A DNA stretch of 53,022 nucleotides. It comes from a virus. Numbering within the stretch: position 1 is the stretch's first letter; every line of letters starts with the position of its first letter. A program made the position numbers and the translations under genes. This document shows, piece by piece, positions 18,601 to 26,177 of this stretch. The notes under the pieces are model-generated. The model worked only from the letters and a program-made list of their open reading frames with translations, was not told the DNA's origin and ran no database searches. The DNA lies in IMG/VR virus record IMGVR_UViG_3300044611_000205, positions 1 through 53,022 of that record; one strand, given 5' to 3'.

Positions 18601-20945
18601 ATATTACTTGAAATTCTAGATGGTCTTATAAAATCTGGACCTCTTGTATTATTTGATTGGCTTGGTGGTATAAAATCTTGATTTTGAACAACTCTTTGTG
18701 TATTTTCTTTTGCAAAATATTGCATACCAGGAACTTTTCCACCTTTATTAAAACCAGAAACCTGTTTATTATTAATCGCAGTTAATAAATCATAATTTTG
18801 TTTAGTAGATTCTTTATTTACAACAAATTCTCCAGGGGTAAGCATTGCTGGAACAGTATCTGTATTTCCCACTCCAGGAACAATGTTTCCTTTATTAAAA
18901 AATCCAACTCCTTTTATTCTTGTCTTTGGTCTTGCTTTTGCTATCTCTGAAGCATTTTTTCCTGCACTAAAAGCAAGTGGTTGAGTTGATCCTGCTTGAA
19001 GTTGTTGTGCAATAAGCATTTGATAACTAGTTGTAAGTTGTTTTATTGCTATATTTGCGGATGTTGCTGCACCTACTTGTTGTAATAAAGCAGCATTGGC
19101 AATTCCAGTAGCAGATCCTAATTGTCTTGCTGAATTTGCTGCATCTATTTCTGCAAGACTTAAATACTTGGTTGATTGACTTAAAGTTTTTAGTGCTGCT
19201 ATAGGACCCTTTTTTAGTAAGGTTGCTCCAAAAATTGCTGCCCCTTGACTCATTTTTGCAAGAGTTCCAATTAAGTTCATAAACAAACCAAACATCATAG
19301 TTGCTGCTGGCACTACAAGTCCAGTAATAACCGTGGCTATTGCTGCAATATTTTTTACACCTTCAGGCAATGAGTTAAACCAGTTTGCTAATTTTGTTAT
19401 AAATTGAACTATTGGAATTGCCATTTTAACAAACAAAGATCCTATAGGGGCTATTGCTAATTTAAATTTTTCTATAGCGGCTATTAGTTGTACCCCAAAA
19501 GATTGAGAAATTGTATTTAATTCTTTTTCTGCAGTTAGTCTTAATTCTTCTGTAGAATATTCCATTGTTTCTAAAACTTGACTTGCTTGTGACCCATCTC
19601 TAACTATGTTTTCAAACAAAGCACCTAAACGAGCATATTGAAACTTTCCAAATACTTTTTCTAATGATTGTTGTTTTGAAAACTCATCTAATTTTTCAAG
19701 TGCAGTTGCAAATGTTGTAACTGTGCCCATTAAGTCTCCACGATTAACATCAACTATCTCTTGTAAATTAATTCCAAATCCAGAAAGTGTTTCTTTTGCT
19801 GCTTTAGTAGGATTGATTAACGATGCAAGACCAGACTTAAGTGCGTTTGCACCTTGTTCTGCAGTTACCCCACCTTCTTGCATTGCTGCTAAAAATACAG
19901 TTAAATCTCTAACATCTCCACCCAAGCCTTTAATTACTGGTGCCACACGAGGAATTGCTGCTGCAATATCTTGTAGGCTTACTACAGTTTGGTTTTCTAC
20001 CATGTTTAGATAGTTAATGGTATCTGCAAGTTCTTCACCACCAATCTGGAATGCACTTTGTAGGGCTATAGTGGCATCTAATGCAGCGTTTTGATCCATC
20101 TGACCTAGTGTTGCTAGCCTAGTTGCTGCAGTAACTGCATCTGTTAATTCTGCACCTTGACGACCAGCCGCTGCAGCCTGTGCTGCCAAACTAATAGTAT
20201 CTTTAACCGCTATACCATATTTTGTATATTCAGCAGCAAGACCTTTTACTGCTTCTAAATTCTCATTCAATTCTGCTGGAGTTGTAAATAAATCTCCATA
20301 CACTTTTTTGAATGAAACAACTTGCTTTTCTAAATCCATGAATATTTTTCCTGCAGTTGTTCCAAAAATAGTTAATGGCACTGTAAAACCAACCATAAGT
20401 TGTCTACCAGCCCATTGTACGTTTTTACCAAAATTAATAAGTTGAGTTGTTCCTTGCTTAAACATTGAGTTTAGTATTTGCATTCTTTGTCCTGCTATTG
20501 AAGACTCTGAAATAAATGCGGTTAGTGGCCTAATTGCCAAAGCATCTTGCATTCCTTTTGATGCTTTTCCAGTTGCAATAAACTGAGTTTGCATTGTTCT
20601 TGCACGTTCTGCAGCCAATGCAAAAGTTTCTGCAGCCATTGCACTACGTTTGTTAAAGGCTGCACTAAAAAATTGACCTAATGTTCCTTGACCTTTTCTT
20701 AATGTAGAATCAAGTGCAGCAGCAGCAGTCTGCATTTTAACTGTTTCTGCTCTAAAAAATTTACTACTATTTACGGCATTAGATAATTCGTTAGCAAAAA
20801 ATTTTGCTGCTTGGCCTTGTGTAACTTGATTTTTATTAAGGGTTAGATTAAAAGAGTTAATTTGTTGCTGTAAACTTCTTAGTTGAGAAGCAAATTGTCC
20901 AGAATTGAGTTCTACGTCAATTACCGTTTTAATAACTTCAGCCAC
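12681..20945 (-). CDS. Tail tape measure protein
   Basis: Sets tail length and fills the tail tube. At 2754 residues it is the longest gene here. Residues about 195 to 430 match the conserved core of phage tape measure proteins (KVYGDLFTTPAELNENLEA, then LAAQAAAAGRQGAELTDAV). Hydrophobic segments lie near 530 to 565 and 1605 to 1620. Near 703, 1428 and 2661 the motif VPGxGnTDxVPAxLTPGEFVVnK recurs, and FNKGGxVPG / YLNGGG tags recur near 1168, 1280 and 1463. A long coiled coil lies about 2335 to 2440. The region 790 to 1160 holds a globular-looking segment of unknown function. The GTG start overlaps the chaperone stop. If helical throughout it would imply a tail near 400 nm, though inserted domains would shorten that. 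Confidence 0.95.
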   Translation of the reverse strand: MAEVIKTVIDVELNSGQFASQLRSLQQQINSFNLTLNKNQVTQGQAAKFFANELSNAVNSSKFFRAETVKMQTAAAALDSTLRKGQGTLGQFFSAAFNKRSAMAAETFALAAERARTMQTQFIATGKASKGMQDALAIRPLTAFISESSIAGQRMQILNSMFKQGTTQLINFGKNVQWAGRQLMVGFTVPLTIFGTTAGKIFMDLEKQVVSFKKVYGDLFTTPAELNENLEAVKGLAAEYTKYGIAVKDTISLAAQAAAAGRQGAELTDAVTAATRLATLGQMDQNAALDATIALQSAFQIGGEELADTINYLNMVENQTVVSLQDIAAAIPRVAPVIKGLGGDVRDLTVFLAAMQEGGVTAEQGANALKSGLASLINPTKAAKETLSGFGINLQEIVDVNRGDLMGTVTTFATALEKLDEFSKQQSLEKVFGKFQYARLGALFENIVRDGSQASQVLETMEYSTEELRLTAEKELNTISQSFGVQLIAAIEKFKLAIAPIGSLFVKMAIPIVQFITKLANWFNSLPEGVKNIAAIATVITGLVVPAATMMFGLFMNLIGTLAKMSQGAAIFGATLLKKGPIAALKTLSQSTKYLSLAEIDAANSARQLGSATGIANAALLQQVGAATSANIAIKQLTTSYQMLIAQQLQAGSTQPLAFSAGKNASEIAKARPKTRIKGVGFFNKGNIVPGVGNTDTVPAMLTPGEFVVNKESTKQNYDLLTAINNKQVSGFNKGGKVPGMQYFAKENTQRVVQNQDFIPPSQSNNTRGPDFIRPSRISSNIQNPEQINTLVSQHFRGYIFSSEKAREKAASAIEFLQDKPNDLEAFANEVKRLTRNRVEGKQFNINTTSLNSAMTRFAVDPSSVVKATEKSHINSVIHTLEKDLLVADGRTIPKGTKVQFLNNRVLDFSDKLNKKLSKGGATVAEMQAEIAEDIFQTMNFQAERYADELRITGKARQTFMADFLQSKNKVRASYQDILSKLPQNARITDHGLPVDGVGTIKLGDISDVAFSEFGSKTRSKRQLQLFNEALSQNTNVRIAPMQEIANDLYELKGKTGNVNQFAKMSKLELIKETYKAQNIDIKEEPYASFIKSITKISKSTGEEVFDQKQYTSANSFDPNDKAFVKLSERAKNLISKLVFRGSGNIATVVRTAFNKGGQVPGVQYLNGGGRVATGLWEAAMAGITTRRKYDFDKFPIQTLKSGMTAGRRTSGTRPLNVEIYDPITKKTIGQYDVDPNNALEKRSLLNTLQVEKSKGFKEAYIRGIGEGFNKGGMIPGVKYLNGGGPSGKIKSTKNAVEEIFGTDSANALSLFGISLGTRTGSKALGKGKPKDLLDLISSEEKRYMVKIGDQRIASFMKLKKENGKIKKEVIKNDGGYPVRDYKVWEELNPDDILEIFSEKSAIQKFNRGNIVPGLGNTDTVPAMLTPGEFVVNKDATQKNLGLLHAINAQKLNVGGKVKGGIQYLNNGDLVAQVKEIEKYKRENPGATTPQAVRALGIQTGNTTKAVRPRGAGAAGMAAGVAASLPFMGEGSQEQFGMTGSMVASFIAFEAARSLVTKSFITLSKNAQAGAKGLGIVGKGGQAIQKQFVQMRKYMQFFKMSNPYVLAVVAATAAVVGFTKLHNNMKQAVSKYNNALYGTSESLENIAKAMGRTTPGQREAQRTSELISGQRATEEEKAMSSQLMQSEQGQSMLQDLQTVKKMGGDQASALRNQLTQAVMSGVLTPSEARQVATDIGIALKNETVGINAVAQITQLIGPEGELIKGNRIEILSQIAAPTNPEEITEQVNKELKRIDDAPFWNVFSKQYDFGLAMQQIVKVLVPNDVLAAQMKIETLQNNIIENALKEKEVRASLREEYVKGAISYEEFANQTEQLNTAGGSLGIEKQLDALNAKNLSFNAAAGAFGTGNLGLFRDPVARLTGAGPMALNLAGKDVNVKAAEDLANKVTRQFNEEMTNVGIDEAEQQEILKFVTDEFGGNLADQAIFFGDILSGKMSLAALTFVQEMSKTNTDFANLVEKNGLEATTSAFSPLSSNPELMQEMAQRASVSGNLGTVEKVAENYKMLEGLSPEITKSLKIDITNPDVVNKFGPLAEDLNRNWNMLDSLNPQLDKEFVFSLIAVDANGNPKTAEEIEKDAIRLNKAMADLSSGTKEEKRKAQLELTALYNGKDVSDPAVQENLNQLKKDIKGFDDFDAATQSKLIEIDSQIDAKGIEISALQALKDRGVATDEELRKLAQLASEKEKLEKDLASTASSARVAGAGEGDKGQESAFQKTKKSFEETIKYQKAIVQLTKQGVSGENIALVDQASLLEMSTFERKKAINMMKEQQDVQKMLSVMLLSDEEQRIRLQQNAVKVKDKEISTLNRQIEDVERLNRVENQRIDKLQRQNELDSRQVAIRNKSLETLAEKEKDVNSAYDLRTKALDRVAQINDRLSRQRQDRIALASALTSGDFGAAASAAETMSSNFASSQVEDTKAALENQREKELSSLTAEVNGQLFTRAEIEQQIDDINERVYQRNLSIQNLQDIIFNREQELEPIRDAVFAREGERLQLARDLEDAEYNKWKTEMDGINASILRWNQYWKAKRGEGGTVLKDEYVKASSTSTNKKTEKKSFGGFIRAAYGGMINYRGSKESPPAIRANLGMQVPGTGITDKVPALLTPGEFVVRKSVAQANLPFLKSLNSNVFPEMSSIEGGGLAPVISDNSTSTMVSPVYNNYSVNVNVAGTDASPNEIADAVMNRIRMGQQRQIRGIRR

Positions 20946-21322
20946 TATTCAATCACCTCGTAATCTAACCCTTCACCTATACCAAATCCTGCTTTTTTTG
21001 CGGCATGACCTGATAGTGAAACTATGTCGTTAGGATTAGTTATTTTCCCACCATTAAAGGCTTTAGCCTTTATTCTTTCCCATGCATCTTGACCTTCAGA
21101 TGAAGATGTGTTATCTTTATCCAAATCTACACCTTGCATTGCTGCGAGAAATTTTTTATTATCATAATCTCTCTTTGAGTCAGCCTGCAATATTGCAATC
21201 AGTTCTTGCATTGATAGGCTATCCTCCAGTTCCTCGTAATTCTTCCAAAAACCAAGAAGAAAAACTCGGGATTCTAGGTCGGCGAGATCTAGTTCGCTCC
21301 AACTAGAGCCGCCGCTAGTGCG
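20945..21322 (-). CDS. Tail assembly chaperone, frameshifted C-terminal extension (T part of G-T)
   Basis: This -1 frame continues the chaperone gene upstream. A ribosome slipping at CCCAAAC (21328 to 21322) moves from the 0 frame into an open frame encoding RTSGGSSWSELDLADLESRV and onwards, to a stop at the tape measure start. The product would be 101 residues of G plus 125 of T, 226 in all. The joined SWSELDLADL-GFWKNYEEL region is characteristic of actinophage chaperone extensions. Reading the T part as a separate gene from the internal ATG at 21211 would discard this conserved stretch, so the fusion is preferred. G and G-T chaperone the tape measure during tail assembly, as known for lambda and related phages. 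Confidence 0.85.
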   Translation of the reverse strand, partial: RTSGGSSWSELDLADLESRVFLLGFWKNYEELEDSLSMQELIAILQADSKRDYDNKKFLAAMQGVDLDKDNTSSSEGQDAWERIKAKAFNGGKITNPNDIVSLSGHAAKKAGFGIGEGLDYEVIE

Positions 21323-21624
21323 TTTGGGTCGTTCAACTTAATCCCAGCAGCCACTTCAATAACTTTATAGATAGTTGGTAAATCAACAATATCTTCTAAC
21401 TTTTCTTTATCTGCTAATTCTGGTTTGTATTGTTTCATTGCAATAACTGCACAATCTAACAATAAGTCCATAGACTTAATATTATCTTCTGATATTTTTT
21501 CATCAGAAATCTTTTGAAACTCTTTCATAAATTCCCTTAAAATTTTAATTTTAAGTGGTTTCATTTCTAGTTTAGTTCCGTCTTGTAACTCAATTTCTAC
21601 TGTTTCGTAAATCGATGTTGCCAT
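21289..21624 (-). CDS. Tail assembly chaperone G
   Basis: A 111-residue product of the 0 frame, ending NALAAALVGAN. It is acidic and helical (LREFMKEFQKISDEKISED), with a beta start (VEIELQDGTKLEMKPLKIK), the usual plan of the siphophage G-type chaperone. It lies between the major tail protein and the tape measure, exactly where this gene is expected. The ATG is preceded by AAGGAGGC 6 bases away. A fraction of ribosomes shift frame at 21322 to 21328 to make G-T. A terminator lies just upstream. Confidence 0.88.
   Translation of the reverse strand: MATSIYETVEIELQDGTKLEMKPLKIKILREFMKEFQKISDEKISEDNIKSMDLLLDCAVIAMKQYKPELADKEKLEDIVDLPTIYKVIEVAAGIKLNDPNALAAALVGAN
21322..21328 (-). promoter_or_regulatory. 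Programmed -1 frameshift site CCCAAAC
   Basis: The heptamer reads C CCA AAC in the 0 frame, an exact fit to the X XXY YYZ pattern: both tRNAs re-pair after slipping back one base (CCC and AAA). It lies 30 bases before the 0-frame stop and after the last -1 stop (TAA upstream), so it is inside the only window where slipping can produce the fusion. Confidence 0.85.
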
Positions 21625-21651
21625 TAATAAGCCTCCTTAAGACTCTATAAA

Positions 21652-21660
21652 ATTATAGCA
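21652..21660 (-). promoter_or_regulatory. Extended -10 promoter before the chaperone and tape measure genes
   Basis: TGCTATAAT on the minus strand fits TGnTATAAT. It lies just after the terminator that follows the major tail gene and about 28 bases before the chaperone ATG. No -35 is evident. Confidence 0.45.
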
Positions 21661-21690
21661 CAAAACCCACCCTTAAATATTAAGAGTGGG
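21661..21690 (-). terminator. Rho-independent terminator after the major tail protein
   Basis: On the minus strand an 11-bp stem (CCCACTCTTAA with TTAAGGGTGGG, one G-T pair) has a 3-base loop and is followed by TTTT. It would reduce read-through from the major tail gene into the chaperone and tape measure genes, matching the large difference in copy number needed. Confidence 0.8.
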
Positions 21691-21705
21691 CTAAGTGTTA
21701 ATGAT

Positions 21706-22365
21706 TTAGAGCGTACGATCTACGATCTTACCATATGATCCATTAGATGCTGAAAGTAAACGGAATGTTACTTCAAACATAGAAGGTGTATCACGTTTTG
21801 CAGAAACTGTAACATTCTCAATTGAGAGTGCACGGTTTGCTACGTAAACACGTTCTTTAGTGACTTGTGGGTCACCTGTTCCTGGGCCAACGGCAGCGAG
21901 AGCACGTTCTACAGGAACATCACCAATGTCACCAGATTTTAGTTCTAGTGTTTCGTTTGATCCTGAAGTTGTCAAATCAGCGTCCTTAGCAGCAATTGCT
22001 GTTACTAAGTTGTCAAGTGTTGCTTCAGCGAATGCTGTTACAAGACTTACTGACATGCCTTGTTTGTAGAGACGAGCAACGTCTAGTAATTGGTCAACTT
22101 GAACTTCACCAAAGTCTGGTTGGAATTGTAATTCCAAGCCATTCATTGTGTATCCAACGTTTGTCCAATATGATGCGTCTCCTGAGTCTCCGCTCAGTGT
22201 TTCTTTGAATGCTGTTCCATTTGAAAATGCTGGTAAACCGTTTGCACTTGCATTTGAAAATCTATAAGCAGAAGCACTTGAGTAGTAGTCTAAGGAATCA
22301 TCAGCGATAAATAATGCTGCTGCACCTACGATAATTTGTTTTGAATTACCTCTTGTATATGCCAT
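21706..22365 (-). CDS. Major tail protein
   Basis: Tail tube subunit of 219 residues. It lies between the head-tail connectors and the chaperone pair, is followed by a strong terminator, and has a strong Shine-Dalgarno (GAGGAGGTAAG), as expected for a highly expressed protein. The sequence is beta-rich with a run typical of tube proteins (MNGLELQFQPDFGEVQVDQL). The C-terminus FEVTFRLLSASNGSYGKIV forms the last strands. Codon use is more GC-rich than the neighbours, another sign of high expression. The assignment rests on position and style rather than a recognised motif. Confidence 0.85.
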   Translation of the reverse strand: MAYTRGNSKQIIVGAAALFIADDSLDYYSSASAYRFSNASANGLPAFSNGTAFKETLSGDSGDASYWTNVGYTMNGLELQFQPDFGEVQVDQLLDVARLYKQGMSVSLVTAFAEATLDNLVTAIAAKDADLTTSGSNETLELKSGDIGDVPVERALAAVGPGTGDPQVTKERVYVANRALSIENVTVSAKRDTPSMFEVTFRLLSASNGSYGKIVDRTL

Positions 22366-22430
22366 ATTGTCTTACCTCCTCTATATATTTTTTAGTGGGG
22401 GCGTATCCTCAATACTATTATATATGGTGT

Positions 22431-23087
22431 TTAAGTAAGGTTCCAGTTTTCAATAGGTACCACTTGTTGGTTTGATGGGTGCCATATTTTTGGCTCTACC
22501 AAATGATAGTCTGCTTTAATGATAATATCTTGAGAAAATACGTTTCTTTGATCATCTAAGTTTGTAGCATCTTTCATATAACTTGTTTGATAAGCATTTA
22601 CACAATGAATTTTAAATCTTTGCCTACCCCCGTAAAAAGTTCTGCACCAATTATTTATATCTTCGGCAGCAGCATCTTCTCTATCTATAATTTCTACCAT
22701 TCTATTTGTAATCATTCTCGTTATAGAATAATCATCTGTAGTTACTTTAAATCTAGATTGTATTGATTTCATTGGATAAAAGTATCTAGTGTTTCCTGAT
22801 CTTTGTTTAATAAAATCATCGTAAATAATAGTAAGAAAGTTAGGTGCTGATTCAACAGCAGGAAGTTCTGTTCCAGCATTTGTTACTGGATAAACTGGAA
22901 TAATTCTTCTTCCATACTCATCACCAATATAAGACCATTCTGTAAATCCAGGCATATCAACCATGGTTTCATAAGCATATCTTAAAATATTATATGTAAC
23001 ATTTTCTAAAGCAGCACTTGCTGACACATCATAAACACCAGCACTTGCTCCAGGATAACTAAATCTTAACTCATCCATTAATATCAT
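22431..23087 (-). CDS. Head-tail connector or tail terminator
   Basis: A 218-residue protein just upstream of the major tail gene, where siphophages encode the tail terminator. It has mixed alpha/beta character and many aromatics. The start ATG at 23087 has AGGAAGAG just before it and overlaps the upstream gene by 17 bases. An ATG three codons later has poorer spacing. I do not recognise a domain, so the role comes from synteny. Confidence 0.6.
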   Translation of the reverse strand: MILMDELRFSYPGASAGVYDVSASAALENVTYNILRYAYETMVDMPGFTEWSYIGDEYGRRIIPVYPVTNAGTELPAVESAPNFLTIIYDDFIKQRSGNTRYFYPMKSIQSRFKVTTDDYSITRMITNRMVEIIDREDAAAEDINNWCRTFYGGRQRFKIHCVNAYQTSYMKDATNLDDQRNVFSQDIIIKADYHLVEPKIWHPSNQQVVPIENWNLT

Positions 23088-23766
23088 CTCTTCCTATAGA
23101 GTTAATCCATTGATTTGCTGCATTGGTTCCTAAAGTTCTTGAGTTTTTACTTTTTGATGCTGCTCTAATTCCAGTTTTATATGGTCTTATTTCTTCAATA
23201 GTTTTGTAAAATCTTATTGATTTAAGATATATCTGTGAAAAATATACTTGATAAAATTCATTAAATGCTTCAACAAAGGAGCCTCTGACTCCTTCTCCTC
23301 CAGGGTTTTCAATAGTTATAGGTCCTTTTACAAAAATTTCTTGTCCCTCGACTTCAAAAAACAATGCTTGTGCATTAACTTCAGAAACTATAATGGTTTC
23401 TCCTAATTCCATAACCATTGCCTTATCATAAAATGGTTCATTTGATTTTTGAGATACCGAAGTAGATTGTAAAAAATCTGCAGAAATTGTAACCCCGTTT
23501 CCAGATATAGATTTACTTAATTCAAAAAGTCTTCCAAATGGATCTCCTACTTCTCCCCACTCATAAACATGATGCAGTATTCCAGGATGCATCCTAGCAA
23601 GTCCATCTAAATAATCATAAAAAGCATCTATTCCAATGTCTGCCATTTTTTCAGATAATACTTTTTTTTGTACTCTTGCTTGTTGTATAAATCCTTCTGA
23701 GTAATTGGCAATATTTTTTACAGTATCGGTAAATTGTTTAGCATTAAATTTTGCAGAAATCATCAA
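23071..23766 (-). CDS. Head-tail connector / neck protein
   Basis: A 231-residue protein in the connector cluster between capsid and tail tube. Residues 1 to 65 are helical (FTDTVKNIANYSEGFIQQAR), the middle is beta-rich (EPFYDKAMVMELGETIIVS), and the C-terminus is basic (IRAASKSKNSRTLG). This layout recalls HK97 gp10-like neck proteins, which are longer here than usual (about 130). It overlaps genes on both sides by a few bases. Confidence 0.55.
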   Translation of the reverse strand: MMISAKFNAKQFTDTVKNIANYSEGFIQQARVQKKVLSEKMADIGIDAFYDYLDGLARMHPGILHHVYEWGEVGDPFGRLFELSKSISGNGVTISADFLQSTSVSQKSNEPFYDKAMVMELGETIIVSEVNAQALFFEVEGQEIFVKGPITIENPGGEGVRGSFVEAFNEFYQVYFSQIYLKSIRFYKTIEEIRPYKTGIRAASKSKNSRTLGTNAANQWINSIGRDDING

Positions 23767-24218
23767 TATACCACCTCATATTGTTTTTTAGATCTAGCAA
23801 TATAGGCACGATAGTATTTAACATTATGACTTGACTCATACCCCGAAATAAAAGACTTTACTTCAAACTGAACACTTTTATTAAGAACTGTTTCCCATAC
23901 CAATGTTCCTTTTGGGTCTTTTATATTTGTAATTAAAATTTCAGTTATTGGCATAAATGTTCCATTTTTCTTTTTTTGTATATTATGGTTTGTTCTAAAT
24001 ATCGCATCAGAGTTTAATTCAAAATAAGCATTGGTTTGTTTTAATTCTGCTGTAAGTGTTGACCTGTCTGCAGCGGTAGATATTACAGAACATTTTATAA
24101 CTCTATCAAATATCCAAGTTTTCTTTGGAACTCCAAGGTCATCTTGCCTACTTTGTGCATAATAAACTTCAGCAGTCATTGGATAAAATATGTTTGAAAA
24201 ATTTGAAGAAGGAAGCAT
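23763..24218 (-). CDS. Head-tail connector / stopper-type protein
   Basis: A 151-residue protein with beta-rich sequence, starting YPMTAEVYYAQSRQDDLG, a typical opening for head-closure (stopper) proteins. It lies third after the capsid gene, matching head-closure order in other siphophages. It overlaps the next gene by 4 bases (ATGA) and abuts the previous one. Confidence 0.55.
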   Translation of the reverse strand: MLPSSNFSNIFYPMTAEVYYAQSRQDDLGVPKKTWIFDRVIKCSVISTAADRSTLTAELKQTNAYFELNSDAIFRTNHNIQKKKNGTFMPITEILITNIKDPKGTLVWETVLNKSVQFEVKSFISGYESSHNVKYYRAYIARSKKQYEVVY

Positions 24219-25091
24219 TTACAACACTCCAACACGTATTGTCTTTTGATACTTTTCTAATATTATGTCTACAATTTTATTTCCAGTTCCAGCACTAAAG
24301 TTTTTAACAAATTTAATTTTAAAGTCATCATTATCAAAAGATTCAATATACTTATTTACATACTTTAGATTGTCTTCAACTATATCTTGTACTAGGATTG
24401 CAGATGCTTCTTTAATATCTTCTGGAATCACCTTCCATCCATAATCGGCATCTACTAAATATTCATATCCTTCATAAAAATCTGTGTCTAAAAATCTATC
24501 TCTCCATACCTTTTTATAGTTCATTCTATTAGATTCTGGGATATCTAAAATTATAGAATTTAACTGTCTATTTATCTTGTATTCAGACTCGTTATTTTCA
24601 GAATCTACATCATACAATAATTCTCCATTTTCGTATATTTTGTATAGTTTATATATAGGCTCATCTATTAATAATTGATCATACCCAGGACCTATAAATT
24701 CTTTTTCTTTTCTAATAAAGTTAAAACCACCAGTATGTGAATCAATTATATATCTTGCTAATTTTTCATATTCTATAGCCTCAGAAACCTTTATAGAAAA
24801 AACTGAGGCTAAAGAACTGGGATTAGAATATGGCCTAATAATATCTATATTTGTCATATTCACTATATCGCTATCCTGGTTTTTAACAGATGCTGCTAAA
24901 GATCCTGTATAAGATAAGTAATGGTTTGGTAATGCAAAAATTGCTACTGATCCTGATGTTGAGGTTGTGCTTGCGGAATAAGATGTTCCAGTAATTAAAT
25001 CGTCTAACTCTAAGGTATAAAAGGAACTTGCAGTTGGTACTGAAAAAGATGCTGATAAACTTGTTGCATTTTCTAATCTTAATATTTCCAT
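24219..25091 (-). CDS. Head-tail adaptor-type protein
   Basis: A 290-residue protein immediately after the capsid gene, the place of the adaptor that sits under the portal. Residues 1 to 90 are Ser/Thr-rich and beta-like. Residues 100 to 290 are alpha-rich and charged (AILVQDIVEDNLKYVNKYIE), the style of gp6-type adaptors. The unusual Ser-rich N-terminal domain makes it longer than typical adaptors (100 to 200). Assignment is by synteny. Confidence 0.5.
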   Translation of the reverse strand: MEILRLENATSLSASFSVPTASSFYTLELDDLITGTSYSASTTSTSGSVAIFALPNHYLSYTGSLAASVKNQDSDIVNMTNIDIIRPYSNPSSLASVFSIKVSEAIEYEKLARYIIDSHTGGFNFIRKEKEFIGPGYDQLLIDEPIYKLYKIYENGELLYDVDSENNESEYKINRQLNSIILDIPESNRMNYKKVWRDRFLDTDFYEGYEYLVDADYGWKVIPEDIKEASAILVQDIVEDNLKYVNKYIESFDNDDFKIKFVKNFSAGTGNKIVDIILEKYQKTIRVGVL

Positions 25092-25123
25092 TTAAACCTC
25101 TAAATAATTATATCATCTATAAA

Positions 25124-25159
25124 AAATAAGAGGGGAGTATTTCTACCCCCCTCTTTTTT
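25124..25159 (-). terminator. Rho-independent terminator after the capsid gene
   Basis: The stem AAGAGGGG (minus strand; with GTA extension) pairs with CCCCTCTT across 25128 to 25155, and a T-run follows on the minus strand. The plus strand also ends in T's, so it could act in both directions. It isolates the highly expressed capsid gene from the connector genes. Confidence 0.8.
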
Positions 25160-25170
25160 GTTTTAAGGTA

Positions 25171-26154
25171 TTATCCTTGTGCGACTGCGATTGCGTCAGT
25201 TTCTTCGATTTGAACTCCAAAGCGTAAGAATACTGTATATTCTACAGTGTCTTTCTTTGGTTGGAACTCACGATGAACTGTAATGTCTCTTTGGAAACCC
25301 CAAATACGGTTTTCAGGGAATGTCAAAGTTACACGGTCTGCAGGCATCAAAGGAACTTCCAATAGAGGAAGTCCAAGTACACGATACTGAAGTGGTGCAC
25401 CTAGTATTTGTGGTTCTTGACCAGCAACAACTCTTTCAACAATTCTTTCGCTGTTCAGGTTACCTGAAGAGCCAAGTCCGTTGATGATTTTAGATACAGT
25501 TTCTGTATCTGCATAGAATTTCATTGCTGAACGTGAAGCACGATATTTACGAGGCATTGCAAGCACAAGTGCTTGTAAGTCTTCGATATCTGTACCGAAT
25601 GTTGCAGTGTTTGTTGAAGTGTTTTCTTTTGCAACAAAACCTTGCATAATGTTCAAGAATGGATTTGATCCAGTTCCTGTACCATTGATTGCTAGATCTT
25701 CAAGATCGTTTGCGAACGCACGAGTCATTGTGCGAACTAAATGATCTTCTAATCCTGCACCTTCTAAGTTATCTTCGAGTGCTTCAGTTGATACTTCCCA
25801 GTCAAGGCGAATTTTCTTTGTAGAAATTTCTACCTTGGTAAAGACTACACCAGCGTTAGTGTAACTTGCATCTGCTTGTGCAGCGGCACGAATTACACGT
25901 TCTCCGACATTCAACTTCTCAAGTTCAGCAGCGTTGGTACGCATTGTTACACGACGACCATCACGAGCCAAAACTTGTTGTTCGAAAATATATTCAATAA
26001 ATTGGCGTGATTGCTCAGGAGATAAGATACCACCATCGTCTGATGTGCTACCTACTACGCCTAGATCACCAGCGGCTGGGGATGTTACTCCACCAATACC
26101 TCCAGATACTACGGCACCTGCTGCAGCCGCCTTTTCTAAAATTTCGTCTGCCAT
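25171..26154 (-). CDS. Major capsid protein, HK97 fold
   Basis: Main shell subunit of 327 residues. It lies after the protease/scaffold gene and is followed by a terminator. It has the signature of HK97-type capsids: a flexible Gly/Ala-rich N-terminal arm (1 to 40), a long helix (LSPEQSRQFIEYIFEQQVLA), an E-loop region (RVTMRTNAAELEKL), then the A/P-domain core (LDWEVSTEALEDNL, then AFANDLEDLAINGTGTG). The C-terminal strands read VEYTVFLRFGVQIEETDA. Strong Shine-Dalgarno GGGAGGTG precedes the ATG. Whether the arm is cleaved by the neighbouring protease is not visible from sequence. Confidence 0.93.
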   Translation of the reverse strand: MADEILEKAAAAGAVVSGGIGGVTSPAAGDLGVVGSTSDDGGILSPEQSRQFIEYIFEQQVLARDGRRVTMRTNAAELEKLNVGERVIRAAAQADASYTNAGVVFTKVEISTKKIRLDWEVSTEALEDNLEGAGLEDHLVRTMTRAFANDLEDLAINGTGTGSNPFLNIMQGFVAKENTSTNTATFGTDIEDLQALVLAMPRKYRASRSAMKFYADTETVSKIINGLGSSGNLNSERIVERVVAGQEPQILGAPLQYRVLGLPLLEVPLMPADRVTLTFPENRIWGFQRDITVHREFQPKKDTVEYTVFLRFGVQIEETDAIAVAQG

Positions 26155-26177
26155 TTTTTTTTCACCTCCCAGTGAAT

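Noticed and set aside
20945-21211. An independent 88-residue gene starting at the ATG at 21211
   Set aside because: The same frame is open back to a canonical slippery heptamer and encodes conserved chaperone residues upstream of that ATG, so it is the frameshifted extension.
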